Source: Isotricha intestinalis (taxonomy: Eukaryota > Ciliophora > Litostomatea > Vestibuliferida > Isotrichidae). From it: a DNA stretch of 53,276 nt. The stretch spans positions 1-53,276 of the forward strand of contig JAJJLU010000014.1 of NCBI GenBank assembly GCA_023807065.1, in the 5' to 3' direction. Under the pieces are notes generated by a model. The model did not search any database and was not told where the DNA came from. It saw only the letters and a list, made by a program, of their open reading frames with translations. The position numbers were made by a program, and so were the translations under genes. This document shows, in pieces, positions 39,014 through 47,887 of the stretch; positions within the stretch are counted from its first letter, which is position 1, and each line of letters starts with the position of its first letter.

Positions 39014-39607
39014 ATGAGTCTTAAATTTATATCAAAACATGATAATAATAATGTAGACAAACAAAAAATAAATTATATTAATAATAATAATGATGATGAA
39101 GGAGAAAATTTTGTGGGAAATAATGTGCAACAAATGATTGATGATTCATTTTACGATCATTTTTTAAGATCACTAAATGATTCTATGGAAAAAAATGATG
39201 GAAAATTATACATTAATTATTTTGATATTAAAAAGGAAAATAAAGATAAAAATGAAATAAAAACTAAAAAAAGTGAAATAACTAAATATAGAGTTAACGA
39301 TCAATTTAAAAATGTAGAAAAAATTGATCCTAAAAATAAATTTAGAAGATCAATTAGTGCTGTTCATCCAAAACAACATCATTTTAATATAATACAACTT
39401 CAATATTGTAAAAATATTCATCAAAGAAAAAAATTTGATGAAAATAAGAATAAAAATAATAATAATAATAATAATAAAGAAATACTGGAAAATAAAACTT
39501 TAGATTCAAGTAAAATGAATAAAATGGAAAGTTCTACAATTCCCAATTATAAATTAAATGAAAACAAAAGTAAAAAATCATTTTTTTCTTGTTTTTCTTG
39601 TTTATAA
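39014..39607 (+). CDS. Hypothetical Asn/Lys-rich protein with C-terminal Cys pair
   Basis: 197 residues, no known domain. Rich in Asn, Lys and Asp, with a pure Asn run encoded by an AAT tract near 39457-39476. It ends in KKSFFSCFSCL, a basic-hydrophobic end with two Cys that could be palmitoylated; it is not a CAAX box because the Cys is at -5. Divergent from the CEP290-like gene, so possibly coexpressed with it. A DHHC palmitoyltransferase gene lies 0.9 kb away, which may be coincidence. Confidence 0.6.
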   Translation: MSLKFISKHDNNNVDKQKINYINNNNDDEGENFVGNNVQQMIDDSFYDHFLRSLNDSMEKNDGKLYINYFDIKKENKDKNEIKTKKSEITKYRVNDQFKNVEKIDPKNKFRRSISAVHPKQHHFNIIQLQYCKNIHQRKKFDENKNKNNNNNNNKEILENKTLDSSKMNKMESSTIPNYKLNENKSKKSFFSCFSCL

Positions 39608-39791
39608 TATTTTTGAAAAGTGTTTTTATATATAAAACAAATTTTATATATATAATTTATATAAAATTAATTCAAAAAATAATTGATTATATAATATAAG
39701 ATTTTAGCATATATAAATTTTTTTTTTAAATAATTTAAAATTTAAAAAGAGGCAAATTCCACAAATTAAAAATTTCAAATTATTTATTAAA

Positions 39792-40355
39792 ATGTCATCC
39801 AAATTACCATATAGAAAAATTCCAATATCAAAAATAGATTGGTCAACAGATGAAATAGGAACACCAATTTTATTAGAAGAAATAGAACAAGAATTAAGAG
39901 ATGCATTAAATAATATATCAGAAGGAAAAAAGATAAATCCACATATAATTCAAAGTGGATTAAGATCAATAAATTTTCATAAAGAACATCCTGAAATATA
40001 TAAAATAATTGAAGATTTATGTTTAGATTATGATATTAAAGGAAATGAATTATCAACAGATGAGATTATTTTATATATAAATATTCATTTAGGTGATAAT
40101 AAAACTAGGAATGGTACAAATATTATTTTTGAAAATTTAAAAGATGAAAAAGTTAATAAAATTACTCCTGAAAGTCTTCAAAAGATTATTGAAGAAATTG
40201 GAGAAAAAATGAATTTCGACGATATTAAATTTTTAATGCAAAGTATTGCTGAACCTTCTAATGATATTAATATAAATTCAGAAGAAACTTATTATATTAT
40301 GACAAAGAAACCTGCCGATGTTGTTAAGATTACTGAACTTACGAAAAATATGTAA
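39792..40355 (+). CDS. Divergent EF-hand (calmodulin/centrin-like) protein
   Basis: 187 residues. The pattern of paired helices around short loops resembles calmodulin-type proteins. One loop reads DYDIKGNELSTD (about 77-88) with Asp at 1 and 3, Gly at 6 and Asp at 12. A later helix pair (about 125-160, IIEEIGEKMNFDDIKFLMQ) is typical of the second lobe, but its loop is degenerate. At most one site looks able to bind calcium. Likely a structural or regulatory partner in the cytoskeleton; it could also be an outer-arm or basal-body light chain. The assignment rests on pattern only. Confidence 0.55.
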   Translation: MSSKLPYRKIPISKIDWSTDEIGTPILLEEIEQELRDALNNISEGKKINPHIIQSGLRSINFHKEHPEIYKIIEDLCLDYDIKGNELSTDEIILYINIHLGDNKTRNGTNIIFENLKDEKVNKITPESLQKIIEEIGEKMNFDDIKFLMQSIAEPSNDININSEETYYIMTKKPADVVKITELTKNM

Positions 40356-40513
40356 TTTTTTAATTAAAAAAATTTTTTGTTTTTTTAAATTTGAAAATGT
40401 TGAAAAAAATTGTTGTTTTTTCTTAAAAATAATTAATTAATTTTATTATTATTCAAAGTAATATTTTATATAAAAATTATTTAAATAATAATAATTAAAT
40501 TAATAATTATAAT

Positions 40514-41780
40514 TTATTTGTTATTGTTATCATTATTAAACATTTCTGACATTTCAATATTTTTTGACCCACTATCACTAACTACATTATTTCCTAAATT
40601 TTTCCTAATTATATTATTATTACTATCAAAAGCAGTTGTATTGGTACCAAAATTATTAGGTGCATTCCTATTAAAATTATTTTTATTAGTATTAAAAGTG
40701 GAACTGCTTTTATTTCTATCAAATATTTTTTCTTTGTTATTTTCATTAAATTCATCGGCCAATTCATTAACAGGCCAAGTTAATCCATCACCTTTTGGAT
40801 ATCCTGAATCAGAAATGAAAGGAATAAACCAAAATAATTTATCACTTCCCATTACTTGTTCCCAATTTTCTCTTAAAGATAAATTAAATTTATTATTCTT
40901 TTCAAATTCTGGGTCTAAAGTTTCAATGGTAGTACAATTTTTAAAAACTAATTTTAAATGAAATCTAAAAAATTCAAAATCTAAATAAGTTAATGTTAAT
41001 GAAGCACAGTGATTTATAATAATAAAAGAATGATATAAAATAAAATAAATATTTCCAGTAAATCTTGTCTTATATAAATTAATTACACTATTATAAGTAT
41101 GAGGAATGTAAATTATATCTAAGTAAAAAACAGACAAAATAAAATAAAAAAGTAATTGAATAAAAAATTTTCTGTTATAAAATCCAATACAATTATTAAC
41201 CCAAGGACAATGGTGATCCATATTTAAAACACATGTATTACAAATTGAACAATGATGTGCTCTATCAGGTTTAAAAACTTGACAAAGTAAACAATATCTT
41301 TTTTTTTTGTAATCTTGATCACCTATATAAAATCCCCAATATAATGGAATTGCTCCTGGATTTGTTGTTGATGTTAAATAAAATCCTCCAATTAATAAAA
41401 TAAATAATATATGAAAAAAAAATAATCTAATTATTGTAAATGTCATTGATGATACTAAAAATTTAGTTTGAAAAGTTATTAAAGATTATATTCTTACATT
41501 TTATATTTTTTATTTCTAATATAAATACATATGAGATATATTGTTCAATTATTAAAAAAATTACACATAAGATTAATATATGACCATGATATTTTTTTTT
41601 TTCTTTTTTTATTTGGTCTTTTATTTGCTCTTGTTGATTTAATTTATCTTCCTGAGTATTTGAGGCTTTTTGTAGACTTAATTGATTTGATGCTATTGGA
41701 AAAGTCCTATTTGTATTTTCATTATTATTTTTTAAATTTTGATTATTATTAGAATCAAATTCTTCAATCAGCTTATTCAT
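40514..41780 (-). CDS. DHHC palmitoyltransferase, spliced
   Basis: Two exons, 41780-41498 and 41454-40514, joined across a 43-base intron, give 407 residues. Without splicing the first exon runs into a stop and the second starts after the first membrane helix. The protein has an Asn/Gln-rich N-terminus, TM1 (about 65-90, exon 1), TM2 (about 99-120), the zinc-binding DHHC domain (about 148-190, with HHCSICNTCVLNMDHHCPW), TM3 (about 194-213), TM4 (about 230-252) and the conserved TTxE motif as TTIE just after TM4. This is the full four-helix plan of protein S-acyltransferases, which attach palmitate to Cys via DHHC Cys177. The cytoplasmic C-terminus is Asn-rich. Confidence 0.9.
41455..41497 (-). 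other. 43-base GT..AG intron
   Basis: On the minus strand it begins GTAAG and ends TTTTTAG, contains TAA stops, and is flanked by a phase-1 codon split. Removing it restores one 407-codon frame that contains all four membrane helices of the DHHC protein. It is the only intron I can demonstrate in the window. Confidence 0.88.
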
Positions 41781-42073
41781 TTTTTGAATAAATTAAATTT
41801 AAGTTTCATTTGAGAAAAAAATTAAAAGATAATTATTTAATTTTTTTTAAAATTTAAACATTTTTGTAAATAAAAAATGAATATAAAAAATTCACTTTAA
41901 GAATTGAAAAGAAATTCAAAGAAAAATAAGAGAAATTCTGATTTAAAAGAAGATGAAAAAAATTCAAACCTAAACAGTTAATTTTTTATTTAAATATCTA
42001 ACTTTATGCATAAAACAATATAAATAAAATAAAATAATTTAAATTTTATATTAAATAAAAAAATAAAAAAATT

Positions 42074-43795
42074 CTAAGCATTATCTAAATTCCATTTTAA
42101 TTTATTAATCCTAATTTTTCTACAACCTTTACTATATTCATCAGTATTCATACAACAAGACCAAGCTTTAATTTTTTCTTTTTTAACTTTAAATTTCCCG
42201 ACATCAGGATCAGTATAAATTTTATCAGAAAATTCAAATTCTCTATAAGTACCAAAATGACTATATTGATATTCAATCCATTGTTCATTTTTTCTTTTTC
42301 TATTTTTTTCTTTTAAATCATCTAAAGTTACAGTTTTATAAGCTTGTAAAAAATATTTTTTTGAAAAAGGTTGAGATAAAGGAACAATAGCATTATCATC
42401 TTGAATTATTAAATCTTGTTCTTTTTCTTCTTCCTTAATATTATCTTCACTTTTATTTCTTTTATATGTTTTTCTATCTTCTATTGATTTTTTAACTTGA
42501 TAATCATATTCTTTTTTATCTAAAGGATATTTACTTTTTATAAGAGAATTTTTTGTTGGAATTTGTTCAATTTGTAATATAGTTTTATTTCTTTTTTGTA
42601 ATAATTGTTTCTTAATTTCTTTTTTATAATCTTCTTCTAATTTTGCTTTTATATTAAATTCTTCTTTTGCTATTGCAGAACCTTTTGTTACTAAAGGTTT
42701 TAATAATTCTCTTTTTTTAAAATTTTTATCATTTTTATCATTTTCTCCTTTAAAAGGTTTAAACCATTTTATATTATTCCAATTAGTTAAAGTTTTAACT
42801 TTATCAACTAATTCTTCATCTTTCCAATCTTTTTTAAAGAAATTTTTTTGTGTTAAACTTTTACTTTTTCCTGTTAATTCATTGAATTTATCTTGATAAG
42901 TATGATACATTTCTTTATTAGTTAAAGAATTTATTTTTTCAAAGAACTTTTCATTTCCTGGATTTTCATGCAATATTTTTTTAGTAACTCTTTCTCTTTC
43001 TAAACTTAATATTTCTTTTACTTTTCTCATAGTATTTAATTTAAAATTAGTTTCTTGAAGTGGACTCATATATTTTTTATAAAATCTAGGTTCTTCAAAA
43101 TGTTTTCTATTATTAGATATTGGAATAACATTTTCATTAATTCTATCATAATTAGTATCTCTCCAATATCTTTTAGTATTTTCAAATGCATTTTCACCAG
43201 AAACTGTATTTAAAAACTTTTTTTCATAATTTTCAAATAAAGTTGAATTATTCCACTTTTCTCCTTTATAATACATATAATTTCTTGTATCAACTCCTTC
43301 TTCAATATTATTTTTTTCTTTTAATGGAACCACTATAAAATCATTTAATTTATAAGTTGCATCAAAAATTTTTTTTTTTAATTCTGATCTTACTATTTCT
43401 CTTGGATTTACTGAATTATTCCATCTTTTATTTTTTTTTAATTCTAAATTATCAGGATCTACAAAATTTTTAATATATAATCTTGCTTCTTTAACATTTT
43501 CAGGCATCACATCATCAGAAATTTTTTTAAATTTTCTTTGAAAATTTACATTTATCTTTTCTTTCCATTTATTTCTTAACTTGGGTAAAGTAAAAGTTTT
43601 TCCCCATTCTTCATTTGTTAAATTTAATAATTCCTCTGAAGTTAATTTAGTATTAGGATCATGCTTGTGAATTGTTATTACAGCACCATTTGAATGTGGT
43701 TTTTGATATGGAAATAAAGCAGTTTGATTAAATTCAGGATCGACTTCATTCATTGTTTTTTTCATTTTATCATTTAATGATGAAGCTAAGAACAT
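42074..43795 (-). CDS. Probable axonemal/ciliary conserved protein
   Basis: 573 residues, Lys/Glu/Asn-rich and largely helical, with repeated short Trp-containing segments (EEWGKTFTLPKLRNKW, KRWNNS, EKWNNS, KRYWRDTNYD). The C-terminus carries AWSCCMNTDEYSKGC followed by a basic KWN end. A Trp-Ser-Cys-Cys...Ser-x-Gly-Cys module of this type occurs, from memory, at the ends of flagellar-associated proteins. No enzyme domain, signal peptide or membrane helix. Stop is TAG. An axonemal role is an inference from this motif and from the presence of other ciliary genes on the chromosome. Confidence 0.6.
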   Translation of the reverse strand: MFLASSLNDKMKKTMNEVDPEFNQTALFPYQKPHSNGAVITIHKHDPNTKLTSEELLNLTNEEWGKTFTLPKLRNKWKEKINVNFQRKFKKISDDVMPENVKEARLYIKNFVDPDNLELKKNKRWNNSVNPREIVRSELKKKIFDATYKLNDFIVVPLKEKNNIEEGVDTRNYMYYKGEKWNNSTLFENYEKKFLNTVSGENAFENTKRYWRDTNYDRINENVIPISNNRKHFEEPRFYKKYMSPLQETNFKLNTMRKVKEILSLERERVTKKILHENPGNEKFFEKINSLTNKEMYHTYQDKFNELTGKSKSLTQKNFFKKDWKDEELVDKVKTLTNWNNIKWFKPFKGENDKNDKNFKKRELLKPLVTKGSAIAKEEFNIKAKLEEDYKKEIKKQLLQKRNKTILQIEQIPTKNSLIKSKYPLDKKEYDYQVKKSIEDRKTYKRNKSEDNIKEEEKEQDLIIQDDNAIVPLSQPFSKKYFLQAYKTVTLDDLKEKNRKRKNEQWIEYQYSHFGTYREFEFSDKIYTDPDVGKFKVKKEKIKAWSCCMNTDEYSKGCRKIRINKLKWNLDNA

Positions 43796-43950
43796 TTTTA
43801 TTCTTTTTTATTTTAATGTTAAAAAATTCTTTTGTTTTTACTGATTAATAAAAACTTTTTTAAATCTATTAATTATAATTTTAAATATAACTTATTATAG
43901 AGAAAATTAAAAAAAAAAACTTAAAAAAATAATAAATATAAAAAATTAAA

Positions 43951-44299
43951 ATGGAAGGTTTTGTGGATATGATAGAAGATGGAGGATTCAAGAAGAAAAT
44001 ATTAAAAGAATGAACAAGTTTAGCCTCAAAAAGGGAATATGGTAAAAGTCCATTATGTAGGAACTTTTACTAAAAGGAAATTATTTGATAAAAGTTTTGC
44101 TCCTTTTGAATTTAATGTTTGAAATGTACAATTTAGTAAAGGTTGGGATATTTGTGTTCTTGGTATGAAAGTAGGAGAAAAAAGTAGTTTTTAGATTAGA
44201 AGTGATTATGCCTATGATAATATCGGTGGAGGAGTAGTAATTCCTCCTAAGACTTATTTATGTTTTGATGTTGAATTTATGGGAATTATAAAAAAATAA
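43951..44299 (+). pseudogene. FKBP-type prolyl isomerase pseudogene
   Basis: A full-length single-domain FKBP (about 115 codons) is readable on the plus strand but broken in four places. TGA replaces a Gly codon at 44011-44013. About two bases are lost in the A-run near 44027-44036, shifting the frame. TGA replaces another Gly-like codon at 44120-44122. TAG replaces a Gln-like codon at 44192-44194. Recognisable FKBP landmarks are KKILKE, KVHYVGTFT, KLFDKS, PFEF, KGWD, MKVGEK, IRSDYAY and IPPKTYLCFDVEF, ending at TAA 44297-44299. Introns do not repair the stops. FKBPs bind FK506 and isomerise X-Pro bonds. This copy cannot encode one. Confidence 0.9.
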
Positions 44300-45036
44300 A
44301 ATTTGAATTTAAAAATAATTTTTAATTTTTTTTAAATATTATCATTTTTTAATGTATATATAATTTCTTTTTTGTTTGAATTATTTTTTTCTTTTCATTT
44401 TTTTATTTTTGATGCCTTTTTATCCTTATCCGTCTTTTTCTTTATCATCAACTATTTAAATAAATTGTATTTCATCTCCCATAATATAATTTATCAGTAT
44501 TTCCACTTAAAAAAGTATGAAAAAATTTTTCACACATTTTTTTAATAATCATTTTTATTTTATTTTCTAAAATATTTATATTAACTTTTAATAAATATAT
44601 TTCTTTTTACTTTTTTAACTCCTTTTTTTCCTTTATTCCTTCTTCTCCTTCTTCCAAAGCAATTAATATATTTATTTTGTAATATTTTTTCATGAGAATT
44701 TAATTCACTGAAATAAGTTTTTCTTATTATATAATAAAATTTGTCTCTTTGAGCAATTTACATTGATTTTCAAAATTTTCTTTTTTTTCTAAACTTTTAT
44801 CATTACAACTAATTGTTTTCCTCTTAAACTTTTATTATATATTCTCAACTCAGTGATGAAAAAAATATAAATAAATAAATCAAGAAAAAAAACCATTAAA
44901 TACAATTCTAAATTCAATTTCATATATTTATTAAAAAAAAATTTTATAAACTAAAATCATCCTTTTTTAAATAACAAAAATCTTTATATAAAAATTCCAA
45001 TGGCTCAAGTATCTTTAAAAAGAGACAAATTCCAAT
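44300..45036 (-). pseudogene. Gap with a decayed minus-strand gene (about 44450-44860)
   Basis: This 740-base gap has no intact gene. On the minus strand three protein-like blocks lie in different frames: SLEKKENFENQCKLLKETNF (about 44755-44810), then YFSELNSHEKILQNKYINCF with a following Arg/Lys cluster (about 44590-44725), then MCEKFFHTFLSGNTDKLYYG (about 44475-44570). They are separated by stops and shifts and begin with no Met. The product is unknown. Together with the FKBP pseudogene it forms a 1.1-kb stretch of dead genes. Confidence 0.35.
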
Positions 45037-45798
45037 TTAAATTTTATTAATAGATTTAATACTTTCAGTCCTAAAACTTTTCCCATACATTCCATCAGAA
45101 ATTACTCCTTTCCTGAAACCTCCATATCCTACAATATAAGGGGCATCAACGATTTTTTTTCTATTAAAAGTAACAGCTCTTTTGAATGAATCACTTAATC
45201 CCATAAGCATTTTTTCATCTTGTTCACTAGTAACAATAATTTTAGGTTTCAAAGCTTCATCATGTTCTCTTAAAATTCTTTCTTCTTCATAACTTCTCGT
45301 TTTGGGTCTTACAAATCTATCTTTCATTTCACTAATATATCTTTCATCCTTAGGTAAATCAGCTTGATTACAATAAGCACCTTTAACAGCAATACTACTA
45401 GCTTTAGCATAACTCATACCAAAAATATTACTTCCTTTCTTTGTAGTCGTTTCTATACCTGAAACATGACCTGTGTATCCTGGAATGTGTTCTGGGTATA
45501 GTACATGTTTGTTCCCTGATATCCATGTACGTGCTTCTTTTGAACGATTGGAAAATATTTTATCCTCTTCTAAAGGATAAGTTTTTGACATATCTGCATT
45601 AAAATAACCACGATTGTAATAAGTGTAGTCTGGCTTGTTTGATGGAACGTATATTTGAGAGTAGTCTGGTTCTTTTGTTAAGAGAGATTTTATATGGTTG
45701 TTTGTTGCTCCCACTGTCATTCCTATTACTTCATATTTATATGGAATGTGACCCATGTATCCTGGGAAGTATTCTCGGAATAGAGAGTTTTTTTCCAT
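45037..45798 (-). CDS. CIMIP2/FAM166-like ciliary microtubule inner protein
   Basis: 253 residues. The family signature PGYxGHxP..K...G.TxG appears near the N-terminus (YFPGYMGHIPYKYEVIGMTVG). It recurs as HIPGYTGHVSG (about 104-114) and in weaker form as YIVGYGGFRKG (about 222-232). CIMIP2/FAM166 (DUF2475) proteins bind inside the doublet or singlet microtubules of cilia as microtubule inner proteins, and the repeats track tubulin subunits. Length is in the usual range. No membrane or catalytic features. Start chosen at MEKNSLFREYFPGY, which places the signature at the expected position. Divergent from the kinase gene with about 245 bases between starts. Confidence 0.82.
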   Translation of the reverse strand: MEKNSLFREYFPGYMGHIPYKYEVIGMTVGATNNHIKSLLTKEPDYSQIYVPSNKPDYTYYNRGYFNADMSKTYPLEEDKIFSNRSKEARTWISGNKHVLYPEHIPGYTGHVSGIETTTKKGSNIFGMSYAKASSIAVKGAYCNQADLPKDERYISEMKDRFVRPKTRSYEEERILREHDEALKPKIIVTSEQDEKMLMGLSDSFKRAVTFNRKKIVDAPYIVGYGGFRKGVISDGMYGKSFRTESIKSINKI

Positions 45799-46043
45799 TT
45801 TTTTTTTTTGGTTATTATTGTTTTTATTTATATTAGATTTACTTTAATTTTATATTTTTTGTATATTTTCTTCTTTTTTGAGGAACAATAATCTTCATAA
45901 AAAATCAAATTATTATAAATTTGATTAAATAAAAAAAAATTCAAAAAAAATAATGAAGAATAAAAACTACTTTAAAATAATATAAACAAAAAATAAAAAT
46001 AAAAATTTCATTTTATAATTATATAACTTATTTATTATATAAA

Positions 46044-47732
46044 ATGTTGATAGAAAAATCAAACGGACGATTGAGTTTAATAAAAACTAAAGAACAAATG
46101 TTATCATCATATAGAGATAATAGTCCAGCAACAAAACAAATTCAATTAAAAAATTCAATAAGAATGGCTTTATCTGCAAGAATAAAAGTAGATGATTTAG
46201 AAGATGAAAACAATAGATTTTGTCAATGCGGAGGAACATTTTTAAAAGGAAATTACAATCATAGAGAAATAATAGTTTGTGATAAATGTTTCAAAGTAAA
46301 ATATTTTCAAAGCAAAATGGGTATTAGTTTAAGAAGATCATTAGATTATAAATGTGATAACTTAAAAAAAAATGCTTTAAATCAAGTTCCAACTTTAAAA
46401 AAAATTAAAATAATATCAACTAAAATATATAAGAAGCCATCAATTCAAAAAAAAGGAGAAGATAATTCAACCCTTCAAAACATTAATTTTTCTCCAACAA
46501 TATCTAGAAGACCAAATAATGATTCTGCATTTAATTTAAATATTATATCATTAAAAAATAGTAAAACTCAAAACAATAAAATTGATAATATTAATATGAA
46601 TAATCATAATAAAATTAATTCCAGTAATTTTAGTACACTTAATAATAGCGATAATAAAATAAATAATAGTAATAATAGTAATATCAATAATAGAAACAAT
46701 AAAAATAATACTATAAATGTCGAAGAAAAAAGTAAAAAACCAAAAAAAAGATTTTTAAATTCAGTTCCTGATTTTAGGACTCTTCTTAAAAATTATTGCT
46801 CTCAAAATATAGGAAACAATAAAAATGAGCCTGAAAAAGAAAAAAAAAATTTGGAAGAAAAAGAAAAAGAAAAGGAAAATTCATTTTCAGATGATTTAAA
46901 TGTATACGCTTTTAAATTAATAAAATTAATAGGAAATGGTGCGTATGCAAATATTTATTTAGTTCAAGAGATTAAAACAAAAAAACAATATGCATTTAAA
47001 AAGATAATAGTAGATGGTGAAAAAGAAATGGAAAAAGTAAAAAATCAAATTGAAATAATTAAAGCTTTAAATGAATTTGATGATAAATCAAAGAAAAATA
47101 TTATAGAAGTATATAAATATCATTTAAAAAAATTAGATATTACATCATATTGCCTTTATTTATTAATGCCACTTGCAGTTACTGATTGGTCAAAAGAAAT
47201 AGAAGATTCAAGTGTAACATTTCCAGAAGAAAAATTAATGAAAATTTTAACGAAATTAAGTAGAGCTTTAAGTGTGATGCAATATAAAAATATTGCTCAT
47301 AGAGATATTAAGCCACAAAATATTTTAATAATGGAAAACGGAGATTATAAAATTTGTGATTTTGATGAAAGTATTTTTGTTAAAAAAGCATATAATTTTT
47401 TCGAAATAAAAGGAACTGAAATGTTTATGTGTCCTATTCTTCGTAATTGTATTTTTACTGGCTCGAAAAGAGCAAAGATTAATGTATATAAAAGTGATAT
47501 TTATTCTTTAGGTTTATGTTTTGTTTATGCCATTACTAGAGATTTTAATATATTACAAGATATTAAACTTTGTTCTGATGATAAAAAAAACAGACAATAT
47601 ATTATTGATAATAGTTATTATGACAAAGGATATAGTGATTATTTTATTGATTTAATTATGAAAATGATTGCATATAATGAAAAAGATAGATTAGATTGTA
47701 TTCAATTATATTCTTTAATCTCAAATAAGTAA
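46044..47732 (+). CDS. Protein kinase with DFD motif and N-terminal zinc knuckle
   Basis: 562 residues. An N-terminal Cys cluster CQCGG...CDKC (C60, C62, C79, C82) could bind one zinc. A Lys/Asn-rich linker with Asn runs follows (about 180-235). The kinase domain (about 290-560) has GNGAYANIY (about 297-305), the Lys in AFKKI, HRDIKPQN (His419 onward) and CDFDES, where the usual DFG is DFD (439-441). The activation segment ends in GTEMFMCP instead of the APE triad. HRD Asp, the following Lys and Asn, and the DFx Asp are present, so catalysis is possible. Closest class unclear; it resembles divergent ciliate kinases. Substrates unknown. Confidence 0.82.
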   Translation: MLIEKSNGRLSLIKTKEQMLSSYRDNSPATKQIQLKNSIRMALSARIKVDDLEDENNRFCQCGGTFLKGNYNHREIIVCDKCFKVKYFQSKMGISLRRSLDYKCDNLKKNALNQVPTLKKIKIISTKIYKKPSIQKKGEDNSTLQNINFSPTISRRPNNDSAFNLNIISLKNSKTQNNKIDNINMNNHNKINSSNFSTLNNSDNKINNSNNSNINNRNNKNNTINVEEKSKKPKKRFLNSVPDFRTLLKNYCSQNIGNNKNEPEKEKKNLEEKEKEKENSFSDDLNVYAFKLIKLIGNGAYANIYLVQEIKTKKQYAFKKIIVDGEKEMEKVKNQIEIIKALNEFDDKSKKNIIEVYKYHLKKLDITSYCLYLLMPLAVTDWSKEIEDSSVTFPEEKLMKILTKLSRALSVMQYKNIAHRDIKPQNILIMENGDYKICDFDESIFVKKAYNFFEIKGTEMFMCPILRNCIFTGSKRAKINVYKSDIYSLGLCFVYAITRDFNILQDIKLCSDDKKNRQYIIDNSYYDKGYSDYFIDLIMKMIAYNEKDRLDCIQLYSLISNK

Positions 47733-47887
47733 TTTAATTTATTGATATTTATAATAGTTAGAGTATTTCTTTTTTATATATAATATTTATTTGTTTAAGT
47801 TTATAATTAATACGAAACTAATGATATAAAATAATTTTATAATAAAAGTTTAATAAACAATTTAATAAATCAATCAAAATAAAGAAA

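Noticed and set aside
38881..39060. 60-codon N-terminal extension of the CEP290-like frame
   Set aside because: It overlaps the divergent gene starting at 39014, is basic and low-complexity, and the Met at 38880 begins an ordinary coiled-coil protein.
39787..39969. 60-codon minus-strand frame opposite the EF-hand protein, rich in Leu/Phe
   Set aside because: Antisense shadow of the plus-strand coding sequence.
41463..41780. Separate 105-residue membrane protein upstream of the DHHC gene
   Set aside because: A clean 43-base GT..AG intron fuses it in frame to the DHHC frame and supplies the missing first membrane helix.
43951..44299. FKBP as a live gene using reassigned stop codons
   Set aside because: Both TGA and TAG end other genes here, and a frameshift is also present, so recoding cannot restore it.
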